Shown: positions 1-10,149 of the stretch, piece by piece
Numbering within the stretch: position 1 is the first letter of the stretch
Layout of the letters: every line of letters begins with the position of its first letter
NCBI RefSeq assembly: GCF_048771995.1
Contig: NC_133064.1
Coordinates: forward strand, 28,127,001 to 28,191,000
Direction: 5' to 3'
DNA length: 64,000 nucleotides
Source: Taeniopygia guttata
Taxonomy: Eukaryota > Chordata > Aves > Passeriformes > Estrildidae
Program-made: the position numbers and the translations under genes
Notes under the pieces: model-generated
What the model was told of the DNA's origin: nothing
The model's database searches: none
Seen by the model: the letters and a program-made list of their open reading frames with translations, nothing else

Positions 1-1384
1 ACTGAATGATGTTCCTGGCTGCTTCTGATCTGATCCCATAAGTGGTGACTGTCTGCTTAGCTGATTGTAGGATTTTCCAGTCATGGGGCTCCCAGATGGC
101 ATTCCCATTAGACACTATAACAGGACAAGCCAGGGAGCTGACCGCCTTCCAGTCACCGTCCAAAAGAGCATCCTTCACAACTGATGCCCATCGGGACTGC
201 AATGGATTTTTTAAAACTGCTGGGGATGCCAATTGCTGGCCAGTGGAAGGTTCCACTGGTGGAGCCTGACGATTTGAGAGGGTGGCAAGGCGGGCTATTT
301 CTTTCTGTAACATATTTGGTCTTTGTATCTTGTTCTGTGATCGCTTGTCCCTGCTGCAATTGACAACAGAAAGGTCTGGTTCTGAGTCATCAGAATCTGA
401 ACTCGGTGGGAGGGGGCAGCGTAGAGCTATCGTGGTGGAGTGAGAACCGGCATTTTCAGGGCTCTGCTCTGGTGTTGTTTGGGTGGCTACTTCTGCCATT
501 CCGCTAGCATTGGGGTGCCCAGCCCCTCCAAGCCGCGCCAGGCTGCTGGCCGCCGCCGCTGGCGGGTACCGGCGAGCCGCTCCTCTGCGTCTGCACGCAC
601 CCGCGGCAGCTGCCGCCGCTGCCGCAGCGGGGGGGCGAGGGGCCGGCGCCGCCTCGCTCCCGTCTCCGCCCTGGTCTCTGCCTTGATCTCCGCCCCTGAG
701 TTCCTCCTCCTGACTCAGCCCTGTTTCGTCACCAACTCCGCCTGCCTCCTCAGGTGTCTCCCCGCCTCCCGAGGGACCCGGGAGGGCCACTTCCTGGTCT
801 GCCTCACTCCGCGGAACCGCCGAGCTGCTAACATCCGCCGCTTGCGAGCACAATTCCGCTCCGGGCGCGGCCACATTTTTGCTTTGTCCCGCGCCGGCCG
901 GCCCTGTGCCGCCTGGCTCTGTGCTTCCCTCCAAACGAGCAACAACATCCCTGACAGAGGGGCTGACTGGAGCTTTCTGCCCTCGCACTGGCCGCATATT
1001 ACAAACATTAAAAAATTTTTCAACCCGAGATGGCTTTTGAGCTTCTATCTGTTCTGATGTGGACTGCTTGAATGCCTGAATTGCAGCTTCCGCTGCTTTT
1101 TTCTCCGCGGCCATGCTCTGTAAGGTATGTAAAACTTTCTTCCAAACACCTCCAAGCTCCAATAGTGTTTTCTTGTCTTTTCCGCCCTCTATGACTGCAT
1201 CCCAAAGCAGCTGCCCCTACTCTTGCCATTCGGTTTCACTAAAAATCAGCGAAGGTTTTTGCAGCTTGCCTTTGCTTCTTGCCCAAAGGACCAACTGTTC
1301 TAAATCGGCTTCTTTAACTTTTTCAGCTCTCTTTGAGACAATATGAAAGAGAAGCCGCATTGAAGCTTGCAGATCCCCATCCAT
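1..1384 (-). pseudogene. class II ERV gag (element X0), 5' part, one stop codon
   Basis: This is the retroviral structural polyprotein: matrix, a spacer rich in Pro, Ala and Gly, and the start of capsid. The ATG at 1384-1382 lies in a good context (ACCATGG) and the frame stays open to the window edge except for one TAG at 1219-1217, about 55 codons in. The N-terminal part is a helical, basic matrix-like segment. The middle (about 500-900) is Ala/Gly/Pro-rich and GC-rich. The last codons before position 1 contain WEPHDWKILQSAKQTVTTYG, which resembles the N-terminal capsid of betaretroviruses. It lies downstream of LTR-a1 and a primer binding site, so this is the 5' end of a provirus continuing to the left. 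The class II assignment rests on the capsid start and the Lys-tRNA-like primer site. Confidence 0.75.
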
Positions 1385-1797
1385 GGTGAACTTTCACACT
1401 CTCTTTCTGCACGCGGCTTACCTCCAAACCTTTGCGGGTTGCTCCGCTCTCGCTTTTCTTCGGCAAGGCAGCAACTCCGCTCCAGCTTCCCGGCCCCGGC
1501 CACGTCCACACCCGCCGTTCGGGTCTCTTGTGAACGCCGAGGTCTTCCCACTGCTCCAACGGACTCTCGCAAACAAACAACAATGCGAAGAGTCTTTTTC
1601 CTCCCGTTGGGAAACGGCCCAATTCAGAGTTTGGAGACTTCTGCTCCGTTCCACCTGATCTCCGTTCACAAAAAGTGAATTTGGGATCCCGGCCCCGTCA
1701 CCATGAGGCGATTTGGACCTGAATTTCTGTCGCGCGACTCAAACCCGACTGCCCGTTACTCTAAAAGTAATTTGGCAGCCTTTTCGGAGCCTCCTGA
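1385..1797 (-). other. 5' untranslated leader of element X0
   Basis: Between the primer binding site and the gag ATG there are about 410 bases with no convincing coding frame. This is the place and length expected for a retroviral leader with packaging signal and splice donor. I could not pick out a specific packaging structure. Confidence 0.5.
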
Positions 1798-1816
1798 GTC
1801 CCTGGTCCGGGCGCCA
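1798..1816 (-). other. primer binding site, Lys-tRNA-like
   Basis: Read on the minus strand the site begins TGGCGCCCG and ends CAGGGAC, directly after the LTR. It is close to the well-known lysine-tRNA type of retroviral primer site but has extra or changed bases in the centre, so the match is imperfect. Confidence 0.55.
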
Positions 1817-1817
1817 C

Positions 1818-2223
1818 TTAAAGCCAGGGAATCTCAGAAAAACGGAAAGCTGGACAAGACAAACGCACATCCAACCAATATGATTAATGCAACGTTCTCC
1901 GTTTATTCAAGATCAGGCGGTAGTTTATATAAGCTTCCACATAGTTTACAGAAACAAAGACACTCTAATTGGTAGGCTAACATTGTTTACCTTTTCCTTA
2001 AAACGGCCTACACTGTACACCATAAAACCTATACTAATTCACACCCAGACAAGCCAGTGGTCCCCACAACACCTTAAGACTATTTTCTATCTGCGCCACA
2101 AGCTCTGAATTTCTAACTGCGTCAGAGGCTTTGAAGGCCCCACCAGGCCTCAATCTGAGGCCTAGACTGGAGTAGCTCAACTTTCACAATTCATGTCCTC
2201 TTTCTCTCAAAAATGCTGCAACA
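1818..2223 (-). repeat. LTR-a copy 1 (5' LTR of element X0)
   Basis: Minus-strand LTR of about 406 bp, beginning TGTTGCAG on the minus strand and containing an AATAAACGGAGAA-type polyadenylation region near its 3' end. It matches the copies at 15480-15892, 28759-29155 and 41228-41640. It is the only copy in the window followed by a primer site and gag. Its right flank is the body of an LTR-c fragment, so it appears to have inserted into that LTR. Confidence 0.8.
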
Positions 2224-2440
2224 GATGAATGTTTTGGAAGGTTTTCATTCCGGATTTAGTGTGTATGGTGGTTTTTTTTTTTCTTTTTATCATAGTAGTA
2301 GTTTAATAAAGGTGGTTTTTTTCGTTTGTTATTAAGCTTGGCCCTGCTCTGCTCTGTTCTAGATCACATCTCAGAGCATTTATTTAGGAAGGTGCATTTT
2401 CATGGAGGCTCTGGCATTGCGCCAGCTTTGAACCATGACA
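2224..2440 (+). repeat. LTR-c 3' fragment
   Basis: This matches the last ~215 bases of the plus-strand LTR-c copies at 27693-27885 and 30602-30818, including the AATAAAGG polyadenylation region and the terminal AACCATGACA. The 5' 1.1 kb is missing, cut off by LTR-a1. Its right end abuts LTR-f sequence. Confidence 0.7.
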
Positions 2441-2630
2441 GTGAGATATATGCATATGCAACAGGGTATTGCTTTTAAGGGTTAATCCTTTGTTAGCGAG
2501 GCATGTTTCTATGGCAGAGTGCCAGACACCCAGAAATCCTTAATTCTTTACTTTTTATTGTCCTTTATTGTCATAACTCCGTCAAAATTCTTATTGCTCT
2601 ATTTTTTATTACAATTTTTTAAACTTTTTT
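2441..2630 (+). repeat. LTR-f copy 1, interior fragment left of P1
   Basis: It matches the 3' half of the full LTR-f at 23325-23951 (ATGCAACAGG..., then the TTTATTGTCC polyadenylation region). It is interrupted at 2630 by provirus P1 and resumes at 11502, so the LTR existed before P1 arrived. Confidence 0.75.
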
Positions 2631-2842
2631 TGTCGGAACTAAAAATGTCCCTCAGACATTTTTAGAGGTTCCAGGCCTTGGTCAGAAGCATTTTAGACCC
2701 TGGCAAGCAGCTGAAAACAGCTGTGATCTTGAGTTTGAACCATGGAATGAATTACCAACTTTGAAGGTGGAACAAGCAGTCACAGAGGGTTAGATGGTAT
2801 AGTAAAAGTAGTCACAAATTAGAGGGTAAAATTTTTTAGTAT

Positions 2843-2897
2843 TGTACAGGGGGGTTTTAACACCTGTACAGGGGGGTTTTACTTTGTACAGGGGGGT
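2843..2897 (+). repeat. three 21-bp repeats in LTR-d U3
   Basis: TGTACAGGGGGG recurs at 2843, 2864 and 2885 at exact 21-base spacing. It is the same in the 3' LTR. The solo copies 3 and 4 have one unit. Confidence 0.85.
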
Positions 2898-3119
2898 CAG
2901 GAGTTCTAAGATGTAGGAAAGTGGGCCTGAACCTGTTCTTCCTCCTTCTTCTTCCTTACCTCCATGTTCTTGGTGATGTTGGCATTTTTCTATTGGTTTA
3001 GGCTGGGGACACACTGTTCAACGTAGATGATAGATATTGGCACATTATTGTAAATATAGTACACGTAATTTCTGGTATATAATGTTTGTACCATCCCACT
3101 GAGGGGCAGAGCCCCGCAC

Positions 3120-3153
3120 GCTGCCCTGCAGGACAGACCTGCGGCAGGGCAGC
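3120..3153 (+). other. hairpin in LTR-d
   Basis: Ten-base arms GCTGCCCTGC and GCAGGGCAGC flank 14 bases that can pair further (AGG with CCT). It is also present at 11331-11364, 14581-14614 and 52387-52420. It lies between the TATA-like box and AATAAA, so it would be in the transcript R region. Confidence 0.75.
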
Positions 3154-3292
3154 AGAACATGTTATAGATAAGCAAGAATAAACAACCTTGAAACCAGCAC
3201 AGACGAACTATGGCTTCTTCTTTGGCAACGGGGCAGAAAGACAGAGACTTTCTACAATCTCGGAATCACCAATACCCACAGATTCCGACAAT

Positions 3293-3309
3293 TGGCGTCC
3301 CTGCGCGGG
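3293..3309 (+). other. primer binding site of P1
   Basis: TGGCGTCCCTGCGCGGG lies two bases after the LTR terminal CA, the expected position of a tRNA primer site. I do not recognise the matching tRNA. Confidence 0.5.
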
Positions 3310-3624
3310 CATCAGCAAGAAGAACAAGAAGAAACATCAAACAACCTCCAACCTTCATCAGCAGAGAAAAACAAAAAAATAAAGAAAGGAAGAGGAACAG
3401 AGCACAAATGCTCTCGGCAGATTCCGGGAGGAGAGGGAGCGGAAAGCTCAAGATAAGAACCTGACCTTCACCAAGACAGCTCGTCTGGAGGACAGGCAGG
3501 AGGAGGAAAACCAGAAGCGCGCCTGGGATTTCTCGCCTGTGACCTGCTGGACGATGAACAGTGCCATCTCCGGACTGACCTCGTGCTGACTCAGCTTTTG
3601 GTGAGAATGGTTGAAATTAAGAAC

Positions 3625-3926
3625 ATGGGGAAGGGGTGCTCCCAAGGACAAACAAAAAATTTTTTTCAGCCCTACAGGGCAAGACTTTTACCCATCTGGT
3701 AGAGATAGCCTTAAATGAGATGAAAGCTTTGTTATTGTGGGTGCAGTATAATCACTCGCACATAGATGTACATCTTTTGTTTGAGTTAAATTTTTGGCAA
3801 GAGATCAATAAGCAACTGTATTACCGAGCCACAGGAAAAAGAAAAAAAAAAAAAGATAAGACTGCCGCAAAAACTTTTGCCTTCAGCAAGGACAATAAGA
3901 GTCATTTTCACAACGCGGCTGTTTAG
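3625..3926 (+). pseudogene. P1 gag matrix fragment, frameshifted
   Basis: An ATG at 3625 opens a frame beginning MGKGCSQGQ, a plausible N-myristoylation signal, but it reaches a stop after about 20 codons. The homologous matrix sequence continues in another frame (LNEMKALLLWVQ, then FELNFWQEINKQLYY) up to 3926. The same helical matrix is present in provirus P2 at 41690-42170 (residues FEPAFWKDVNIRLYH), which supports the call and shows P1 and P2 are related class II elements. A lysine-rich run (3835-3870) follows. The frame breaks make it non-functional. Confidence 0.65.
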
Positions 3927-5392
3927 ACTAAACAGCTAAGGCTCCTATGGGAGCACAAGGAGGAAGATGGCCCAGCCAGCAGCTTCGGGCAATTTTCCTC
4001 ACCAGGGGAAGCGAATTGCCTCCCGATGAGGATCAGGGGGGGTGGTGTCTCATCATGTCCTGTGTCTGCGGGTTCACACTATTCCTCAAGACTCCTCAAA
4101 TCTCAATTTCTAAGCTCCTCAGCTGCAGAAAATCCCCAGACAGTGAGAGATAAGCCAGGCACAGACGCAGCCCTCGGTGGGGGAAAGGACTGGCCATTGC
4201 CCGAGTCCGAACCCACAGTGGGGGGGCAGCGGCGCCCGCGGCTCCTGGGGGGAGGGGGCAGTCGTGAGTGCAGAGCGGAGGGAAAAGTGAGAAAGAGGAG
4301 AGAACTCTCGCAGCTGCGCGGGTGGGGAGTTCAAAACAGCCCGCGGTGCAGGCGAGAGGGGGGGGGCAGTGGGAACCACGCAGACGCAGGAGGCGGCGGA
4401 AGCGCGGGTGTGGCGGTCAGACGCCCGGAGCGCCCGGTGATGCGTTCCATGACGAGGGTCCGTGAAACCGCAAAAGCGATGCGCGGGGAATAGCTCCCAA
4501 TTCGCAGCGGCGGCGCTGGCCAGGCCAGCGGCTGGACGGAGAGCGGGACTCTCCTGTCGCCGCGGCGATGGCAGCGCCCATGCGCGAGATGGTAGAGCAA
4601 ACCCGGAAGTCGGGGCGGGGATCTCTTGCATTTCGAACGCACGGGCACGGGCGCAGACGGCGTCGGGGGCGGCGGTGGCCGCCAGCCAGCCGTCCGCAGA
4701 CTGCGCGGTGGCCGCGGGGGGAGACCCGAGCGGCGCGGGGCCGGGCGGGACGCGGCGCGGGGCTGCAGCAGCACGGAACGCGGCGGCGCGCGCTGATGAC
4801 GTAAGCAGAGCGCCGAATCGCGCTGGGACCGGCAGCTCGGGGGACGGCGCGGGCCGACCCAGAGCGAAAACCGAGGCAGCGCCAGGCCTGACAGAGAGAA
4901 TGGGGGGGGGAACGTTCCCGAGGAACGGCCGCGCGGAGCCGGTGCAGGCGGGCGCGGTTGGTGCGGGGATTCCTTCCCTTGTTCCCATGGCGACACAGAC
5001 AGAGAGGCTGCGCATGCGTTTGCGAGAGTTAAAAGCGAACGCGGAAGTGGCTGAGAATGTGGGTGCTGAGTTTGGAGAGGATGCAGGCACAAGTTCGGCA
5101 CAGCTGACAGCGGGTGTGAGCAGGAAGGGAGAGCAAAAGAGAGGGGCGCAGCCATCCTAACGCAGGCAGAAGCGGGGTTTGACTGCACCAGAAATGCTCC
5201 CAGTGCTCTCATGCCGGTGCAGATGGGGGCTGAGCGGAGCCAAGGCAGGGATTCCTTTGATCACCCTTCTCCACAGCAGGTTTCCTTTCAGCAGCAGCGG
5301 CAAACAAAAAATCACAACAGCCACAGCAAACAACAAGCAGCAAACATCCTACAGCAATGCTGAGAGATGAGTCTCCCAACTTTCACCCTGAA
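3927..5392 (+). pseudogene. P1 gag spacer region, GC-rich, degraded
   Basis: About 1.4 kb rich in G and C that sits where gag should continue. The longest sense frame (4462-5160) is Ala/Gly/Arg-rich with no recognisable domain, and the end (5280-5370) is Gln/Ser-rich when read in another frame. The equivalent part of P2 gag is also a low-complexity Gly/Pro/Arg spacer. Long antisense frames here (4119-5090, 4331-5212) are Pro/Ala-rich and I regard them as composition artefacts. No capsid major homology region is present. Assignment rests on position and composition only. Confidence 0.4.
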
Positions 5393-7499
5393 ATGAAATT
5401 CCATCAGTCAGTCGCTTTTTGAAAACCAGTCAACACAAGGCCTTTTTCAAATCTCCCCAATGTTTCTAAACACTAACCCCAGATTTTCAGCTAGGTCACA
5501 GAATTGATCGAGCAGACACGCCCAGCCGGTGTGATGATAAGTAATGATTGTGGAACACAATGTGAAAAAGAGATATCATAATCAAAATTGATATAGAGAA
5601 TTTAATAGCATGAAATGTTAGTAATTTATTATATTAAGGTTTAAGTTAGGTTGCATTTTAACGTTTTATTAGTGATAGAATTGATTTTTATATAGTTGGT
5701 TTGCGTTTAAGTTAAGTATTGTTTAATTAGAGTATATCACTTTAAGTTTATTTTAGGTTTGGGCCCTGAAGAAGTTAAGTTTATAAAGGTTTAATTGATA
5801 ATGGATTTATATATTGTTAATTTGATACATATGGATTTCATAAAGTTAATATAATTTAGGGATTCTTTATTAAGATTGTTATATATTGAGTTTAAGTACT
5901 ATTTAATTCAAAAATTATTTTAAGTTTTTCAAAGGTCAAGTTTATTTAGCAGCAAAGTTTAGTTGTTTTTCTTTGAGGATGAGAAGGTTTTGTCTGAAAC
6001 AGTTCACAAAGTAATAATGAACATTGATTTAAGGAGAAGTTACTGGATTTATTGGATTTATTGGATTCTTGGTTTTGTTTTAGTATTTTCTGTTTTATTA
6101 TAAGTTTATCAGTATATAAGAGTTGTAAAGGAATTTATTTTGAGTTTTCTGAGATTGACTTTATTGTTTAAAAACCAGTTTTATAGTCTGTCATTTCTTC
6201 GTATAGTGATACAAAGGCATTTGTTTTCAAATCCTTTATTTTTAACTATTTAAGTGTTCTATAAATGTTATTGTTAAGAAATTTTATCATGTTATCAGGT
6301 GAAGATTTGTGCTTTGTTTTTTCATAGTGAATTCTCGTATGTTTTATTATTGTTTATGTGATCTTATCCAGGTTACATGACAGTTCTGAAGTCTCATTTT
6401 GAATTTTAACTGTATTGTGCATTTTTCTAGGTGAACTTCCTGATTCGTTTTTATATCTCTTGTGAGTGGAATCATTGCATTTCTATTTTTCATCATTCTC
6501 AAATGTTTTTCAGAAAATCTCAGAGAGAGGTGCCTGAAGCATTCTGACAACCTCTTGCCATTGTTAATCTTATGATTTCTTCAATTGGCATCCTTTTCCT
6601 TCAAAAGAGTTTCAAGAAAAATGAATCTTTGTGTCATTTGACCAGTTTATCGGTTTGAACTTCAAGTGTTTATTTTATAAGAAAATGTTATAATAGGTTG
6701 TTATGTTTTAAGTATTATATATGTATTATTGGTATAAGTTTTGTTTTATATAATATGTTAAGGGACATCTCTCCAGTTTAAAGTTTGGGTCCTGGCCAGA
6801 CCCTGATTTTAACTTGGACAGATGAGTTTGCCAGCAAAATTCAGAGGTTTCTGCACAAAAATGAATGATATGCAGGTCATTTTTGACCCATCAATTTGAT
6901 TCTACAAATGTTACAGCTGACACAGCTTTGAGGTGAAACTTGCCAGCCTTGCCCGGGAAAGGATGCCAAGGATTTTCACTGAAAACAAATGTTTCAGCTG
7001 TTTGCAGACTCTGAACTGCTGTCACAAGGTTTCTAATGATCGTGCTTTGTTCATTTTTATATATGCTATTTAGAATATCTTTCTTTTGAATTTTCTTGAA
7101 TTGTTATCGATTTTGATAAGTTTTATGCATTTTATTATTGAGATATTTTGTCTTGTTCTATATTATGGTTTATATTTCAACTTTCTTGTTTCAAAAGAGA
7201 AGAAGAGAAAGAGAGAAAAAAGAAAAAAGGAAAAAGAAAAAAGAAAAGGAGTGAAGAAGTGCCTAAAATAAGGCTGAAATGAGGTTGAAGATTTTGTATG
7301 TTTTAATCTCTTGATATAATTATTTTGTAGACTTGATTTTGCTGATCATTGAGAAAAATATGAGGAGAGTGCTAGACACTGGACAGATAAAATTGAGAAA
7401 AAAAAAAAATCGTTCAAATAAGTAGCTTTGAGCAAGGATTTTGTTAATGTTTCCACAGAAGTTGAAAGTGGGGTTTTTTAGTTTGCAGACCCTCAAAAA
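5393..7499 (+). other. AT-rich, C-poor segment replacing capsid to RT in P1
   Basis: From about 5580 to 7300 the plus strand is strongly AT-rich and notably poor in C, with no open frame longer than about 70 codons and no retroviral motif. A purine-rich tract lies at 7198-7260. In P2 this interval encodes capsid, nucleocapsid, dUTPase, protease and RT. The origin of the segment is unknown to me. Confidence 0.6.
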
Positions 7500-8145
7500 C
7501 AATTCTTACAGATTTAGAGATGGGAGCTCAGATCATTATTGTGGCAGAGACCAGATTGCTGACAATGTCAGGGAAAGATTTCTTAATCATTCATTTACAT
7601 TTAAAGAAGAAATATTTTGAGTGGACAATCCAAAGTCACAAGATTTTTCAATCACGTTGTTAGGGCATTCAGAAGTTTGCACAGTTCGTTTTCCAACACA
7701 CAAAATGTTAAATGTAAAAGTGAGTTTCAGGGAAAAAACAAAAAAGAAGCCAAGAACCAATGGAAGAAATGACAGTATTCACTGATGGTTTGGGAAAAAC
7801 TCACAAATCAGTGGTCACATGGAAAAATCAAAAAACAGGGAAATGGGAATCAGGTATCACAATGGTACAAAGTTCACCACAAGTTAAAAAATTGGTAACA
7901 ATAGTCAGGGTTTTTCAGTTATTTCAGGAACCCTCAATCTAATCACAAGTTCAGTATATGTTGCAAATGTGGTCAAACAAGTAGAGAAATCGCTTTTAAA
8001 ACATACAGACAAGGAAATTTTATATTCATATCTATTATGCATGAAAATAATCCTAGAAAAACAGAGAACATTAATAAACACATCAGAATGCATTCTTCAC
8101 CTCCGGGGTTTTTAGTAAAAGGGAATGCTCATGTAAATAGACTCA
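7500..8145 (+). pseudogene. P1 pol: RT end and RNase H, degraded
   Basis: Translation in mixed frames aligns with P2 RNase H (35023-35640 on the minus strand). The frame at 7760 has VFTDGLGKTHKSVVTWKN, which carries the first RNase H aspartate, where P2 has FTDGSGKTHKSV. The acidic residue expected in the QIVELAAV helix of P2 is replaced (QVKKLVTI), so a catalytic Glu is lost. The downstream frame at 8037 includes the C-terminal handle region (HIRMHSSPPGFL in P1, HIRAHSSLPGFL in P2). Several stops and at least one frameshift separate the parts. Inactive. Confidence 0.75.
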
Positions 8146-8915
8146 CAATACCCATTTTGCAGACACTGCCAGACATTCTTGAGCAGGCAAAATTGAGCCA
8201 TGCATGTTTTCACAAAAATGCACAGGCATTGATGGGAACCTTTCACCCTTCTGAAAGTCAGACAAAGGAAATCTGCTTGCCAGAGAACCAGTTTGTGCAA
8301 TCTTCTGTATTTACAGGAGTGGTCGATCTGAAAGGTTTGTAAAAGCCTTCAGCTGTGGCAAGCTGATGTCACAAAATACCCATCTTTTGAGAGGCTCGAA
8401 AATATCCATATTTCAATTGATACATTTTTAGGGGCGATTTTTGCATCATTATATACAGGGGAGACCACAGAACATACTTGCAGACATTTTTTATAAGCAT
8501 TTACATCATTAGGAGTGCAACAAGAAATAGAAACAGATAATGGTCCAATTTACACAAGCAAGGTGCTTGACAAATTTTTGAAAAAACAGAGAGTCAAACA
8601 TATTTTCAATGTTCTTCATTCTCCCTCAGGTCAAGCAAGCAAAGAACACATCACACCCTGAAATCCACTTGGATGGAAAGAAAAGGGAGGAGGCAGGGTT
8701 GAACAAATGTGTTGAATTTTTTAAATGGTTTTTTCTCAGAGCCCACTCTACTAATTGTCAGATATGTTACAAACAGCCCACAGAAAAAACTAAGGGAAAA
8801 TCCTTTCGTTTTAATCAGAAGTCCAGAGTCAGGACAGATTGAAGGTTCATTTACATTAATAACTTGGGGCGAGGGTTTCGCTTGTGTTTCTATAGGACGA
8901 GGACTGAAGTGAATG
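8146..8915 (+). pseudogene. P1 pol: integrase, degraded
   Basis: The zinc-binding region (SHACFHKNAQALM, about 8195-8235) is followed by a core with LQLWQADVTKYPSF (about 8350) carrying the first catalytic Asp, and ETDNGPIYTSKVLDKFL (about 8530-8580) with the second. The C-terminal domain reads SPESGQIEGSFTLITWGEGF in the 8709 frame. Stops fall within the core and the conserved third acidic region. Family knowledge: this is the class II (beta/alpha) integrase type. P2 has the same gene at 34290-35022. Confidence 0.75.
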
Positions 8916-10140
8916 CCAGCAAAGCACATGTAACCTTATCGGGTGCAGACGCCAGTGGACCTGGACCCGAGAAGCAGAGAAGCAAGCACGCAGATGAAGG
9001 CAGACAACAACGCTGCTGACGTCTCGTCGGACAATGATTGATCACCCAGAGACTTGGGGTTTTTTCTGGGAAATCAAGTGTTGTTTGGGTGTTGCTGCAT
9101 TACGGGGTTTCTCACAGAGGGTGGGGGCATGGACATGGGATTCAGACAGATAGTGTTCATGTGCTTCATTCTTTCACCTGTTGCCTTGGGCAACAGGACA
9201 GACTTTCCCATGAGACAACCAAGGGAAAATGTGTGGGAGACTTTGGCAAAAGCAGCAGGTCTGGACAGCATTTGCCTGACCCATTCGAAACCAGAGAAAC
9301 CATTTTCAACATGCTTGGTAGGTGTGCCAGTGGAGGGATGGTCAGTCCCAGGGGACATCCTTCCAGGAGTTCTGAAGTTTCTTTCAGACCCTGTGGAGGG
9401 ATGACATGTTTGGACACAGTTCCTTCCTGTGGCTCACTTTGAACCTCTGGATTTGGACATTTTGGGTCAACAAAAATGAAATGGTGCATCAAATTTAATT
9501 CATCAGGAGTGGCAAAGACAGATAATCATACAATAGATGTCACTCCGAATCAGCCTTTTTATAAAAATGCGTCATCTTGGTGCAATCATACCAAAATGAC
9601 AAGCAAACCATCCCTTCAACATCCAGCCACTTTACCGAAGGGAATGTTTTTCATTTGCGGGGACAGAATTTGGCCTGCTATCCCTGCAAAAATCAAGGGT
9701 GGTCCATGCAGCATTGAAAGATCTTTTGTTAACACACAGCATGACCTTGATAAGAGAGCAAGGAGAAAAAAATCTGATGAATGAAGCGATCCAAATTGTG
9801 ACAATGATAATGTTAATACCAAGAAAAAAGGCTCGGAAAAACTGAGTGGTTCTACTTTCACAGCAGGTGGCATCAAAAAGAGCCTTGGTGCAGTTGGATC
9901 AAAAGAGATTGTGGGCAGAGTAAAGATGCCCATGTCATTTCTTTTGCATCGAATGATTTGTTAGCTAGCAGTGAGAAATGAGAACAAAACAGTAATTGAA
10001 CATCTATTGTAAACACATGGACACACGAGTGAAAATTTAAAGAGATATCAGAGGACCAAACACACCTGGAGAAAAATTAAATCATAGGTAGATGGTGCGT
10101 TCAATTTGTTTCACCTTTCACAGTTGTAGAAAAAAGATTT
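8916..10140 (+). pseudogene. P1 env surface subunit, degraded
   Basis: Fragments in three frames line up with the P2 surface subunit (33425-34290, minus). Examples are the 9054 frame with a hydrophobic leader (IVFMCFILSPVALG), and the 9476 frame with cysteine-containing stretches and FFICGDRIWPAIPA, which occurs in the same place in P2. Stops and frameshifts are frequent. It would have been the receptor-binding part of the envelope. No function remains. Confidence 0.7.
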
Positions 10141-10149
10141 TGAAAATAG

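Larger units (their letters stand above)
2631..3290 (+). repeat. LTR-d copy 1 (5' LTR of P1)
   Basis: 660 bp, TGTCGGAACT...GATTCCGACA. It contains three 21-bp repeats carrying TGTACAGGGGGG at 2843, 2864 and 2885, a TATA-like TATATAA near 3077, a strong hairpin in the presumed R region (3120-3153) and AATAAA at about 3177. Its U3 start encodes, in the 3' copy, the end of the env protein. Confidence 0.9.

Noticed and set aside
440..1057. Plus-strand 205-codon frame
   Set aside because: It is antisense to the X0 gag spacer, which is supported by start context, LTR and primer site. The plus frame is an Arg/Ser-rich shadow.
2625..2630. TTTTTT flanks alone as proof of the P1 integration site
   Set aside because: A T run can match by chance. 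I relied on the rejoining of LTR-f across P1 and the terminal TG...CA instead.
4119..5212. Two long minus-strand frames (323 and 293 codons) in P1
   Set aside because: They are Pro/Ala/Ser/Arg-rich, overlap each other in different frames, have no domain, and lie antisense to the GC-rich gag spacer. High GC removes stop codons, so length alone is not evidence.
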